The notes under the pieces are model-generated. The model did not search any database. It saw nothing but the letters and a program-made list of their open reading frames with translations, and had not been told where the DNA came from. A program made the position numbers and the translations under genes. A stretch of 64,000 nucleotides of DNA from positions 8,496,585 through 8,560,584 of the forward strand of contig NC_052399.1 in assembly GCF_009389715.1 (NCBI RefSeq). Reading direction: 5' to 3'. This document shows positions 13,860-24,610 of this stretch, piece by piece. This stretch comes from Phoenix dactylifera. Taxonomy: Eukaryota > Streptophyta > Magnoliopsida > Arecales > Arecaceae. Every line of letters begins with the position of its first letter. Positions within the stretch are counted from its first letter, which is position 1.

Positions 13860-16800
13860 ATGGTTTCTTCACTTTCACTAAGAGGCATCTTAGATGCCAA
13901 CAAGTTGACCGGACCAAACTATGTGGACTGGTTGAGGAATTTAAAGATAGTACTCACTCAGGAGAAAATTTCCTATATACTTGAAACCCCTGATCTTGGA
14001 GATCTAGGGGATGATGCTACAGAAGAGGAGGTTGCCACACATAAGATGTGGAAAAATGACAGTGTGACTGTCAAATGTATCATACTTGCCTCTATGAACA
14101 ATGAATTACAGAGGCAACATGAAGGCATGGATACTCAATCCATACTTCTCAATTTAAAAGAGTTGTATGGAGAACAAAGCAGGACTGCTAGGTATGAGAT
14201 ATCTAAGCAGTTGTTCCGTGCTAGAATGAATGAAGGAACTCCAGTGCAAAACCATGTTCTTATGGTTATAGACTTGATCACCAGATTAAGTCAATTAGGT
14301 TTTGCTATGGATAGTGAGCTCAGTCAGGATTTGATCCTGCAATCACTGCCTGATTCATTCTCTCAGTTTGTTGTGAACTTTCACATGAACAAGCTGAACA
14401 CCTCCCTGCCCGAGCTGTTAAATATGCTCAAAACAGCTGAAGGGCATATTAAGAAGGATAAAGGTCCACTCCTTCTTATAAATAGCACCTCTATGAGGAA
14501 ATCGGGAAATAAGGGTTCTAAGAAACGATTGAACCCCAAGAGTAGCATCAAAAAGAAAAAAGGAAAGAAAAACTCCGGATCAAGTACCTGTTTTCATTGC
14601 GGCAAAGCTGGCCACTGGAAAAGGAATTGCAAGAGTTTTCTTGCAAGTATGAAGACCGATGCAAGAGTTGCATCAAAAGGTATGTTTATGTTACATGCCA
14701 ACTTGTCATTAAGTTCTTCAAATTCAAATTCATGGGTATTGGATACCGGCTGTGGTTTTCACATTTGCAAATCTTTGCATAGACTACAGAAAATTAAAAT
14801 TTTGAAGAAAGGTGACTTCGAGCTGTATGGCGCTGGAGGAGAGTCCATCCAGGCTGAAGCTGTTGGAACCTACAACTTGGAATTGCCTTCGGGAAAGCTC
14901 CTACAATTAGAAGATTGTTATTATATGCCCAAAATTATTAGAAATGTAATTTCCATTCCTTTGTTGTTAAAGAAAGGTTTTGAAATTAATGGAAAGGGCA
15001 ATGGTTGCTCTATTTATTTTTCTAATAAGCATCTTTGCAATGGCATTATGGAAAATGGTCTTCTAGTTTTATTACTTAATGACAATGTCTTTCATATTAA
15101 TAAAAGCAATAAAAGAAAGAGAGAGGAAGTGAATAATACCCTCCTTTGGCATTGCCGACTTGGTCACATAAGTGAATCAAGAATTAACAAGTTATACAAA
15201 GAAGAGTTCTTTGATCCTTATGATTATGAATCATTAGGAACTTGTGAATCTTGTCTTATGGGAAAAATGACCAAGTCTCCATTCACTGGACATGGAGAAA
15301 GGGCAAGTGAGTTATTAGGACTTATACATACAGATGTATGTGGTCCTATGACAACTCCAGCTAGAGGTGGATACTCTTACTTCATCACATTCACTGATGA
15401 TTTATCAAGGTTCGGATTTGTGTATCTTATGAAACATAAATACGAAGCCTTTGATAAGTTTAAAGAGTATCAAAGTATGGTTGAAAAACAAACCGGAAAG
15501 TGTATTAAAATCCTTCGATCTGATCGAGGAGGTGAATACCTTTCTAGTGAATTTTTAAATCATCTTAAAGAAAAGGGCATTCTCTCTGAATGGACACCTC
15601 CGTATACGCCACAACTAAATGGTGTAGCTGAACGGAGGAATCGTACTCTATTAGATATGGTAAGATCCATGATGTGCTTTACAGATCTTCCTATTTCCTT
15701 CTGGGGTTATGCCTTAGAAACTGCTACATATGTGCTAAACAGGATACCTTCAAAATCTGTATCTAGTACTCCATATGAGATATGGAGAGGTAGAAAGCCC
15801 AATCTTAAATATTTTAAAATATGGGGCTGCCAAGCATATGTCAAAAGAAATTTTGGACATAAGCTAAGTGCTAGATCAGATAAATGTACATTTATAGGTT
15901 ATTCCAAAGAAAGTATTGGATATCTCTTCTATCACCCTACTGAACAAAAGGTATTTGTTAGTAGGCATGCCACTTTCTTAGAAAAAGAGTTTATCTTAGA
16001 AAAGGGCAGTGAAAGAAGAATTGAACTTAATGAAGTTCAAGACCTACAAATAGAAACACAAGAAATTCTTCAACCAAATGTACCCATTGATGAAGTACAA
16101 CCACAACACACATCTCCTCTCCAAAGGTCAGATAGAGTGCGAAATGCACCTAAGAGGTATGGGTTTATCATTGAGAATGATGAAGCCCACATCATCGAAA
16201 ATGATGATCCTCTGACCTATTCGGAAGCTATCATGAGTAATGACTCTAACAAATGGTTAGAAGCTATGAAATCCGAAATAGACTCTATGTATACCAACCA
16301 AGTATGGACTTTGGTTGATGCACCAGAAGGTGTTAACCCTATAGGTTGCAAATGGGTCTATAAGAAGAAGATTGGAGCAGATGGCCAAGTAGAAACCTAC
16401 AAGGCTAGATTGGTGGCAAAAGGTTTCAGGCAAAAGCAAGGAATTGACTATGATGAAACTTTTTCACCAGTTGCCATGCTTAAATCTATTCGGATTTTGC
16501 TTGCAATAGCTGCATACTATGATTATGAAATTTGGCAGATGGATGTCAAAACCGCCTTCCTTAATGGTTATCTTGAGGAAGAGGTTTACATGACACAGCC
16601 AGAAGGATTTGTCTCAAGTGGGAGAGCAAATCAAGTATGCAAGCTTAAGAGATCCATTTATGGATTAAAGCAAGCATCGAGGAGTTGGAACATCCGTTTT
16701 GATACAACAGTCAAAGAGTTTGGTTTTATCAAAAATGTGGATGAACCATGTGTGTACAAGAAGACTAGTGGGAGTGCCGTTGTCTTCTTAATATTGTATG

Positions 16801-17783
16801 TAGATGACATACTAATCATTGGAAATGATATTCCAATGTTACAATCGGTCAAGACTTGGCTATCAAAAAGCTTTTCCATGAAAGACTTGGGAGAAGCATC
16901 CTATATACTTGGTATAAAGATCTATAGGGATAGATCTAAAAGGATGCTAGGCTTGTCCCAGTCTAAGTACATAGATCGTGTGCTAAAAAGATTCAGCATG
17001 GAAGGAAGTAAAAGAGGTTACTTACCTATGAGTCATGGCATACGTCTCTCTAAGAAGATGTCTCCTAAGACATCTGAAGAGAGGAATAGAATGAATTCTA
17101 TTCCCTATGCTTCGGCAGTAGGATCAATTATGTATGCTATGCTATGTACTAGGCCTGATGTTGCTTATGCCTTAGGCATAACAAGCAGATTCCAGGCTGA
17201 TCCAGGAGAAAATCATTGGATAGCTGTGAAAAATATTCTTAAGTACTTAAGAAGGACTAAAGATATTTTTCTAGTTTATGGAGGATCTGAGTTGAAACTA
17301 GAAGGATTTTCTGATTCTAGTTTTCAATCAGATCCAGATGATAGCAAGTCCACTTCAGGGTATGTCTTTACCCTAAATGGTGGTGCAGTGAGCTGGAAGA
17401 GTTCCAAGCAGCAAACTGTAGCTGACTCAACTACTGAGGCAGAATACATCGCTGTAAGTGAAGCCGCTAAGGAAGCTGTCTGGATGAAGAAGTTCATCGC
17501 TGAGTTGGGAGTAGTTCCTGAGATTACTGGACCAGTTTCAGTTTATTGTGACAACACTGGAGCTGTTGCTCAAGCAAAGGAACCAAGATCTCATCACAAA
17601 TCCAAGCACATTCTAAGACGCTTCCACCTCGTTCGAGAGATCGTCGAGAGACAAGACATAGTCATTGAACGAGTAGACACAAAGAACAACTTAGCAGACC
17701 CGTTCACTAAAGCTCTACCACAACAGCAGTTCGATCGCCACCTCGATTGTATGGGGATAAAATATAAGAGCGATTGGCTTTAG
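13860..17783 (+). CDS. Copia gag-pol polyprotein, intact
   Basis: 1,307 residues, order gag-protease-integrase-RT-RNase H, typical of Ty1/copia. Gag opens with MVSSLSLRGILDANKLTGPN and ends in a zinc knuckle CFHCGKAGHWKRNC near residue 245. The aspartic protease has WVLDTGCGFHIC near 293. The integrase zinc region (H-H-C-C, from LWHCRLGH near 429) is followed by catalytic Asp in HTDVCGP (about 490), Asp in RSDRGGEY (about 553) and Glu in NGVAERRNR (about 589). RT runs from about 800 with YVDD at about 980. RNase H holds SDSSF, TTEAEYIA and YCDNTGA. No stop or frameshift interrupts it. The start is the first ATG after the leader, and the stop lies 14 bases before the 3' LTR. The polyprotein is cleaved in virus-like particles, where the RNA is reverse transcribed and then integrated. 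Confidence 0.97.
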   Translation: MVSSLSLRGILDANKLTGPNYVDWLRNLKIVLTQEKISYILETPDLGDLGDDATEEEVATHKMWKNDSVTVKCIILASMNNELQRQHEGMDTQSILLNLKELYGEQSRTARYEISKQLFRARMNEGTPVQNHVLMVIDLITRLSQLGFAMDSELSQDLILQSLPDSFSQFVVNFHMNKLNTSLPELLNMLKTAEGHIKKDKGPLLLINSTSMRKSGNKGSKKRLNPKSSIKKKKGKKNSGSSTCFHCGKAGHWKRNCKSFLASMKTDARVASKGMFMLHANLSLSSSNSNSWVLDTGCGFHICKSLHRLQKIKILKKGDFELYGAGGESIQAEAVGTYNLELPSGKLLQLEDCYYMPKIIRNVISIPLLLKKGFEINGKGNGCSIYFSNKHLCNGIMENGLLVLLLNDNVFHINKSNKRKREEVNNTLLWHCRLGHISESRINKLYKEEFFDPYDYESLGTCESCLMGKMTKSPFTGHGERASELLGLIHTDVCGPMTTPARGGYSYFITFTDDLSRFGFVYLMKHKYEAFDKFKEYQSMVEKQTGKCIKILRSDRGGEYLSSEFLNHLKEKGILSEWTPPYTPQLNGVAERRNRTLLDMVRSMMCFTDLPISFWGYALETATYVLNRIPSKSVSSTPYEIWRGRKPNLKYFKIWGCQAYVKRNFGHKLSARSDKCTFIGYSKESIGYLFYHPTEQKVFVSRHATFLEKEFILEKGSERRIELNEVQDLQIETQEILQPNVPIDEVQPQHTSPLQRSDRVRNAPKRYGFIIENDEAHIIENDDPLTYSEAIMSNDSNKWLEAMKSEIDSMYTNQVWTLVDAPEGVNPIGCKWVYKKKIGADGQVETYKARLVAKGFRQKQGIDYDETFSPVAMLKSIRILLAIAAYYDYEIWQMDVKTAFLNGYLEEEVYMTQPEGFVSSGRANQVCKLKRSIYGLKQASRSWNIRFDTTVKEFGFIKNVDEPCVYKKTSGSAVVFLILYVDDILIIGNDIPMLQSVKTWLSKSFSMKDLGEASYILGIKIYRDRSKRMLGLSQSKYIDRVLKRFSMEGSKRGYLPMSHGIRLSKKMSPKTSEERNRMNSIPYASAVGSIMYAMLCTRPDVAYALGITSRFQADPGENHWIAVKNILKYLRRTKDIFLVYGGSELKLEGFSDSSFQSDPDDSKSTSGYVFTLNGGAVSWKSSKQQTVADSTTEAEYIAVSEAAKEAVWMKKFIAELGVVPEITGPVSVYCDNTGAVAQAKEPRSHHKSKHILRRFHLVREIVERQDIVIERVDTKNNLADPFTKALPQQQFDRHLDCMGIKYKSDWL

Positions 17784-17797
17784 TGCAAGTGGGAGAT
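17784..17797 (+). promoter_or_regulatory. Copia polypurine tract
   Basis: TGCAAGTGGGAGAT directly precedes the 3' LTR. AAGTGGGAGA is the usual plus-strand primer of plant copia elements. Confidence 0.85.
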
Positions 17798-20039
17798 TGA
17801 AAGAGTAGATGCCCTACAAGCCAATCGCAATATGTATTGCGAAAGGTTTTTTCTTTTGATTTGTCCAAATCATGTACATGATATTTAAATATGAATAAAG
17901 GCGTTATGTTTTATCATATGCTGTTGATTATATTTATGATAAACTCCTTAGTTTAGGGCAATGGTTTTAAGACTATGATGAGATCATACTAGTGAGACTT
18001 AAAATCCTAAAATCCTAATCTTAAATATTCCCAGTCATTGGTACATTGAGTCGGGGATCAATGATTACCGGAAAGACTGGCATGTCTTATGTATGCTCGA
18101 TGCAGAGGATGATTGATCTCACAATCATTTGTGTGGAGACACTAATACAAAGATGTGGGTGCTCATTAGAGGAATGAGTTCACTGAATTGACCTACAAAG
18201 AGAAATCTTATGAAATCTTACTTACATGTCAAAAGATGATTCTCTTAGTGGGAGTTGTGCAACTGATCCTATGACCTGAGATCACCATGGTATCTTGTGC
18301 ACATGAACCCATATTTTGGTTTACACTCATTCATGACAATAAGTTATGTACGAGGTCTTCTGGATATGGTGAATTGTGTACGAAGATTATGAGTAGGTCA
18401 ACAAGGAATTAATCACTTCTAGTAAGAGAAGATAGCATCCTATTTATTCTAATCATATGATAATTCAGGAAACCTTTGATCAAAGTAGAATGAAAATTAG
18501 AAAGAGTTTCTAATGTTTCATTATTTGAATTATCATTAAAAGATTGAGAAAAATATGAATATGAAATTGAGTTTGACATATATTCATACTCATATGCATA
18601 TTTGGGATGCAGTTTGATTAAAGGATTGAATTGCATGGTAACTTGCCACTGAAGGGTATTTTTGGTATTTCCACCAAATTCCATATTTTCCGGGTAGACA
18701 TGACACGTTGCTAGACGTCAATCTTGTTTTATAGGTTTGATCAAATTAAAGAGTTAATTCGATCACCAATTAGAAAGGATTCTAATTGTTAAGTTCGGGT
18801 TCGCGCAGTTTGGACTTAAATCGATTAGAAGAGTTCTAATCAAGTTGGGTCAACTCGCACTCACACCTATTGCTGGCTAAGTATGGAACCCAATGGGTCA
18901 CACACAAGAAAACTTATCAAGGGTCTAATTGGATTAGATCATGTTTGCAAGATAAACATCCTAGCAGGTGTTGCAAACCTTAGCTCCTAATTCGAATTGG
19001 ATTCGAATCTGATTCGAATTGGATTCGAATCGGATTCTTAATTGATCTAATTTGATTAGATCATATTCTAATACGGGTTAGCCAAGAGTTGGCACCTAAT
19101 TGGCTTGGTTTGAGTCTAATTGGATTAGATTTAATAAATCATTCAATCTAGACCGTTAGATCTTGATCTACCGTTGGATGAAGACATAATGGAGAGTTGG
19201 TTTAACCCAATTGGATTGGGTTAGAGGATGGCTACCATAATTGACCATTGGATCTTAATCCCACCATTGGATGAAGACATAATGGGTCAAGTGAATGGCG
19301 CCTTGCATTGGAGCCCTTGGATCATCATCATGAAAGATCAAGAGGTGAGGCATGATGGACATGTGATTAGCATGTGATGTTGACTTGGTCAAAATATGGC
19401 ACCACATGAAAGGACATATCATTTGATACACCTCTTCACTTGATCTGCACCTCCTCTTATTTGATATGGCCCTTAGATGATGTCCTTTCATGAAAGGATG
19501 TGTGGATGGGATGCATCCCTTGGAGATGCATCCCTACACCTATTATAAATAGGCTAGCACTCCATGGGTTTCATCATTCCAACTCCACCCCACTCCTCTC
19601 TTCTTTCTTTCTTACATTAGTTTCTTTCTTTCTAGCATTGCTTCTAGTGTGTCCTAAGCCAAGACAAGGTAGTCTTCTTTAGGACAAAAGGATTAGAAGT
19701 GATTTTAGAAGGTTAAAGAAAAATAGAAAGAAAGGAAAGCAAGCCATTAGAGTTCTTTAAGAATTCTGCATTAAGGATCAAAGTCTTTGGAGCTTAAGAC
19801 TTAAATCAAGTTTTCGTGTGGATCAACGTTGGAGGGTGAACACTTGGGCACCTAGTGGAAATTCTGCATATTGGATTAGCGTTAGAGGTATTCTTCTATT
19901 TCTGCATTTATATTATATTATTTGATTGCTTTCATTAAGGTGATCTTGGCTTATAAGGGTTTTATGTTAAGGAACTTTATCAAGAAATTTTTAAAATTCC
20001 TAACTTCCGCTGCGCATTATAACATGCTAAAATCCTTCT
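17798..20039 (+). repeat. Copia 3' LTR
   Basis: 2,242 bp, near-identical to the 5' copy. TATA box at 19,544-19,551. Its last two bases are CT instead of the CA at the end of the 5' LTR. Confidence 0.97.
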
Positions 20040-20044
20040 GCTTG
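20040..20044. repeat. Target-site duplication of the copia element, right copy (GCTTG)
   Basis: Same five bases as 10,558-10,562. The antisense Tat gene resumes at 20,045. Confidence 0.95.
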
Positions 20045-20087
20045 GCCATCCACGATGCCGATGTCGCACGCGCCGTGTTTTGGCGTG

Positions 20088-20092
20088 CGATG
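20088..20092. repeat. Target-site duplication of the chromovirus derivative, left copy (CGATG)
   Basis: CGATG precedes the left LTR and is repeated at 27,716-27,720 after the right LTR. Confidence 0.95.
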
Positions 20093-23000
20093 TGTCACGA
20101 CCCCCGCCCCGTTCCCGGCGGGCCGCCGCGACGGTCCTAGGGTGCGGGTAGGCATAAGGCCACCAGCCACCGCGTAGAACCCTACTACCTATCAATCATC
20201 AATAAATCTTGAAAATTTTGGCATGATACATGCACAAAATGATCACCTTTCCTATGGTGACCTGTCAGGATTATCTCATTACATACAACAATGCTACCTG
20301 TCAGAGCAGCAATCACATAATCTGTCACATAATAAACCTGGACAATATATAGCAATACATTATCACAGGCACACAACTGATCTGCACACATATATATATA
20401 CCTGCTTCCCAATCCATCCATGGTCAAACCCATATCCACAACAGGATCTATGACTGTAACTATGCACTATATACAATAGAAGGTTTATAATACACCAAAA
20501 GGTATAAACCTCTATTTACATTATACTATACTATACTATGGAGCGGCACAGCTAGCAGGCAATCTCTAACCCTGCTCTTCTCTATACAATACCTGCCCTG
20601 CAATCAAAAACACAAAACTGGGGAGTGAGTATATAAATACTCAGTGAGTGGAGTAGAGAGTACTATGCACATGAGACAGAATATAATCATGGCTCGAGAT
20701 GAAATCTCAAGATCAATAACAAGATGAACATGATCTCAACATAGAGAATATGGAGTAAATCATCAATATCACCACAATCAATATCAACTCATCTGAAGCA
20801 TATATGGAATAATCAAGTAAACATATATGCTACTCATGAATATGCTCAACAGATCATAATGCTGGAACATACAAATCAGGTGTCAATATGCTGAAATCAT
20901 CACTAGACAGCTATCGGGAGGTGGGTTTTACGCCCCAGGCGAACCAGCAACAACTCCCTACTGCCATATGCATATATCGAATATGACACCACACCAATAT
21001 GTAAATCATCACTAGACAGCTGTCGGGAGGTGGGTTTTACGCCCCAGGCGAACCAGCAACAACTCCCCACTGTCACATGCATATGCAGGATAAGACACCA
21101 TATCGATAATGTAAATGCTAGACAGCTATCGGGAGGTGGGTTTTACGCCCCAGGCGAACCAGCAACAACTCCCTACTGTCACATGCATATGCAGGATAAG
21201 ATACCACACTGATCATGTAAATGCTGGCCAGTATCCAGAACAGAAATCCATCTCACATCTACATACTAAACGGCACCTCGCGGGAATTCTACATCCGCGG
21301 AAAGCCATACTGCACCTCGCGGGGTCTTACTATGCCCGGCGGCAAGCAGAATATAAGTCGTAGGACCGGCCGATCCTACGCCTAGGGCCGTGTCCCCCCC
21401 TAGGAAGGGACTGGGCTCCGCCCACCCAGAAGGCTACTATGTGCACAAAGGCCGATGTTCAACCCCCATCGACTATAGGTGTCCTGCAGATACTGCCAAG
21501 CCATGCATAAATGCCATAATGCACCCTCCCAATACTCTACTAAAAAGGAGTATAATCAAGATTACCACTCACTCGATCATGACCCAATCATAAACTAACA
21601 TCAGGGTTGGGAGTGAGGAATCACGGGAGTACAATGCAACTCAATATACCATGAGAAGGGCTGTACAAGTCTTTGAAATAGAGGAAATGAAATCAATTTA
21701 CAAAAGAAATCATTTCACAATTCAGATCCAATTTCATTACTCATAAAGGAGTATAATCAAGCTACGACTCACAAGTCTTTAAAATAGAGGAAATGAAATC
21801 AATTTACAAAAGAAATCATTTCACAATTCGGAATCAATTTGATTACTCATCAACCCCTCGTAATTTCTCTCAATGTTCCCTCAAATGCGTGCACAAGATA
21901 ATCAAGTATGGAGAAACAAAATTATAGAGGAATCTACTACAATATCAATCAATATGCTCAAGTGGAATCAATTCACACTTGGCGACATTCATGAAAATGA
22001 ATTAAGGATGCTCATGGTGCAAAGTACATGACTCCCACTCACCTGTCAATCCGGCACGGCCTCGATACGCCTCTAGAATTTTACAGTAGGCAGCAGGGGA
22101 CTTCTTCCTCTTGTTCCCTAGCTTCTTGCCCAACTGTGACATGCATTTACAATACATTTAGTCTTGTATCAAGGGCTATAATCTACGTGCCAATTATAAC
22201 ATAGAGAACTTTAATTGATTCAACTCCCCTGTTCCCTAAATCTTTTCTTTTCTTTCTTCTTTTTCTTTTTAATTAATTAACTCACCATTTATATGTATTA
22301 GGGACTCCTTTGCATGAGTACAAGGTCCCTTTTAGCTTGATCTAGGCTTAATACTCTATTATAGCATGAAATCCCCTATTTTCCACCCGGATGAACAGTA
22401 ACCCGAACTGACAGTGGGTTACTTCATCCCGGTTTTGATCTACTTTCAGGACTCCAAAATTGATGAAATTTTTACCTAGCATTCTACACTCATAGAGGAT
22501 TCCAAAGAGATAACATGCATCATCATCGGAGGCCGTTTGACCCCCTAAATAATTCGTCGAAGTTGGGACTTTGACACAGTTTTTCCGTAGTGCCGGAAAA
22601 ATTTGTCAAAATCCGATTCTTCTTCTTTTAACCACCTCTACAACCCTTATCCGACCCCTCTAGACTATATCCACCCTTTGTATAGCCTAATGTCATCAAA
22701 AGACTAGATAGGGATGGATATTTACCTTTTTCTTTTTGGAAATCGAGGTCCTTGCGTAGAGGGGAAGGAGATCTACGTTTTTTCCTTCAGCTGGAAGTGC
22801 AACCGGGATCCCTTTCCTCCTTGAATCCCCTTCCTCTTCTTCTTTCTTCTTCTTCTTCTTCTCTTTTTCTTTCTTTCTTTCCTCTGTTTCACGCCTGAGA
22901 ACCCCCTCCCTCTTTCTCTCGGTTTCACCAGCTCAAACCCTCCAATTAAATCACATCAAAACACTATTCACCCTTTGTTTAATATTATTAAATTCCCATT

Positions 23001-23194
23001 TTGCCCCTAACACTTCAACATATCTACCGTTATGCCATTAACTTTTGATTCCTTCCAATTTTACCCTTACCACTTCAATGCATCTACAACTATGCCATTA
23101 TCTTTTGATTCCTTCCAATTTTACCCCTTATATCAATTTTAAAGGACTATTCTATCCCTTTTTATATATAAAAAAAAAATTTAGGGTTATTACA
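20093..23194 (-). repeat. Chromovirus 3' LTR (left copy)
   Basis: 3,102 bp. Contains three copies of a 106-109-bp unit starting at 20,903, 21,012 and 21,118 (core GGGAGGTGGGTTTTACGCCC), and a second direct duplication of about 106 bp near 21,670-21,830. Differs from the right copy mainly by single-base length changes in homopolymers. Confidence 0.95.
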
Positions 23195-23207
23195 TTCTCC
23201 CCCCCTT
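23195..23207 (-). promoter_or_regulatory. Chromovirus polypurine tract
   Basis: AAGGGGGGGAGAA on the minus strand directly next to the left LTR. Confidence 0.85.
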
Positions 23208-24592
23208 ATATAAAATTCGTCCTCGAATTTAAAAGGGTAAATTATCTGATTACTCAAAGAGGTGAGGGTATTTGCTCTTTCTTCTTTGCTCCGACTCCCA
23301 AGTGCATTCTTCAACATTGTGCCGGTGCCATTGGACCTTTACCATACATATTTCCTTATTTCTTAGCTTCTTGATCTGAGTATCAAGGATAGCTACAGGA
23401 AGCTCTTCATAAGAAAGGTCTCTCTCTACTGTAACTTCCTGCACTGACAGCACATGGGATGGATTTGGCACATATTTCCGGAGCATAGATACATGAAATA
23501 CTGAATGCACATGACTGAGGTTTGGAGGCAGTGCTAATCTGTAAGATACAGTGCCAACCTTGTCTAATATCTCAAGGGGCCAATGTATCTAGGACTAAGC
23601 TTGCCTCTCTTTCCAAACCTCATTATTCCTTTCATAGGAGAGATCTTTAGGAACACATGATTTCCCGTGCCAAACTGCACATCTCTCCTTCTAACATCTG
23701 CGTAGCTCTTCAGCTTACTAAACACTGTCCTCAACCTTTCTTGTATCACTGACATCTTTTCTGATCAGTGCATCTACCACAACATTAGCTTTTTCCGGAG
23801 AGTAGTGTATAGACAAGGCATGATTTTTATCAATTCCAATCATCTTTCCTGTCTCATATTGAGTAGCTTCTAGGTAAGAAGGTATGTTAAACTCTTATGA
23901 TCAGTATACACCTTACAAGATTCATTAATACAGGGCCGAGGATATTCGTTCTGTATTGTTACCTTGTCCAATCCTTGATAACCAATACATAACCTCAAAC
24001 TTCCATCTTCCTTCTTTACAAACAATACTATAGTTCCCTAAGATGACACACTAAGTCGAATGAAGCCTTTATCAAGCGATTCTTGCAACTTTTCCTTTAA
24101 TTCTTTTATTTCAGTTGAAGCCATTTTATGATAAGTTTACATAAATTATCTCTTAACATAGTAAAATAGCAAAAACCATCAAAGAGATCACATAGTCATA
24201 TCATAATAAATCTGAGAATCTACAATATTCACCTTCTCTTATTAACACAAACCTTCATTATTGAAAAATCTAGTCTCCCATCACAGTCAATATTTTTGAC
24301 CAATTTAAATTGATTCGATCCACTATACTTTCGCTACACAACTCTGATCCATATCCTCCGAATTTATTAATTGACTTTCTGTCAAAATATAAATCTTGAT
24401 TGTAAACTGAATGATATACAATTTTGTCTCAAGTAGAGCCAAAAAGAACTCTTAAGTCTCATCCCCAAATATATTTTACAGAATTGTATATGACTCATAA
24501 AATAACATATAGAAAAACCCTATGCTCCATAGTATAATCCTATACTTAATCCTGACTCACCCTATTGCTCTGACAGGACTCTTCTTAACCTT

Positions 24593-24605
24593 TGCTCTGA
24601 TACCA
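24593..24605 (-). promoter_or_regulatory. Chromovirus primer-binding site (initiator tRNA-Met type)
   Basis: TGGTATCAGAGCA on the minus strand, five bases inside the right LTR. It is intact, which is needed for the reverse transcription that the near-identical LTRs imply. Confidence 0.92.
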
Positions 24606-24610
24606 AGCTT

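Larger units (their letters stand above)
10563..20039 (+). mobile_element. Complete Ty1/copia retrotransposon (9,477 bp)
   Basis: Two 2,242-bp LTRs flank a 5.0-kb interior with an initiator-Met primer-binding site, a leader of about 1 kb, one uninterrupted gag-pol frame of 1,307 codons and a polypurine tract. A GCTTG duplication marks the insertion inside exon 2 of the antisense Tat gene. By eye the LTRs differ at only about two positions: a G/A in the region near 12,117 / 19,352, and the last base. The insertion is therefore very recent on an evolutionary scale. Long LTRs and the gag N-terminus suggest the Tork/Angela side of the copia tree, but the lineage is inferred. Confidence 0.97.
23195..24610 (-). 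pseudogene. Remnant chromovirus interior: RT, RNase H, integrase C-terminus, chromodomain fragments
   Basis: Reading the minus strand from the primer-binding site: about 24,130-23,950 gives an RT start (ELKEKLQESLDKGFIR, then [14 protein letters not shown]) with an in-frame stop where Trp is normally found. About 23,920-23,760 gives a piece of RNase H (VYTDHKS, then an out-of-frame continuation). 23,755-23,564 gives the integrase C-terminal KSYADVRRRDVQFG and GKLSPRYIGP. 23,510-23,250 gives the junction VFHVSMLRKYVPNPSHVL and a chromodomain ending WESEQRRKSKYPHLFE. The RT catalytic core, integrase core, protease and gag are missing. The chromodomain normally steers integration towards modified chromatin. 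Confidence 0.85.

Noticed and set aside
24593-24605. tRNA-like sequence TGGTATCAGAGC here and at 12,807
   Set aside because: These are primer-binding sites complementary to initiator tRNA-Met, not tRNA genes.
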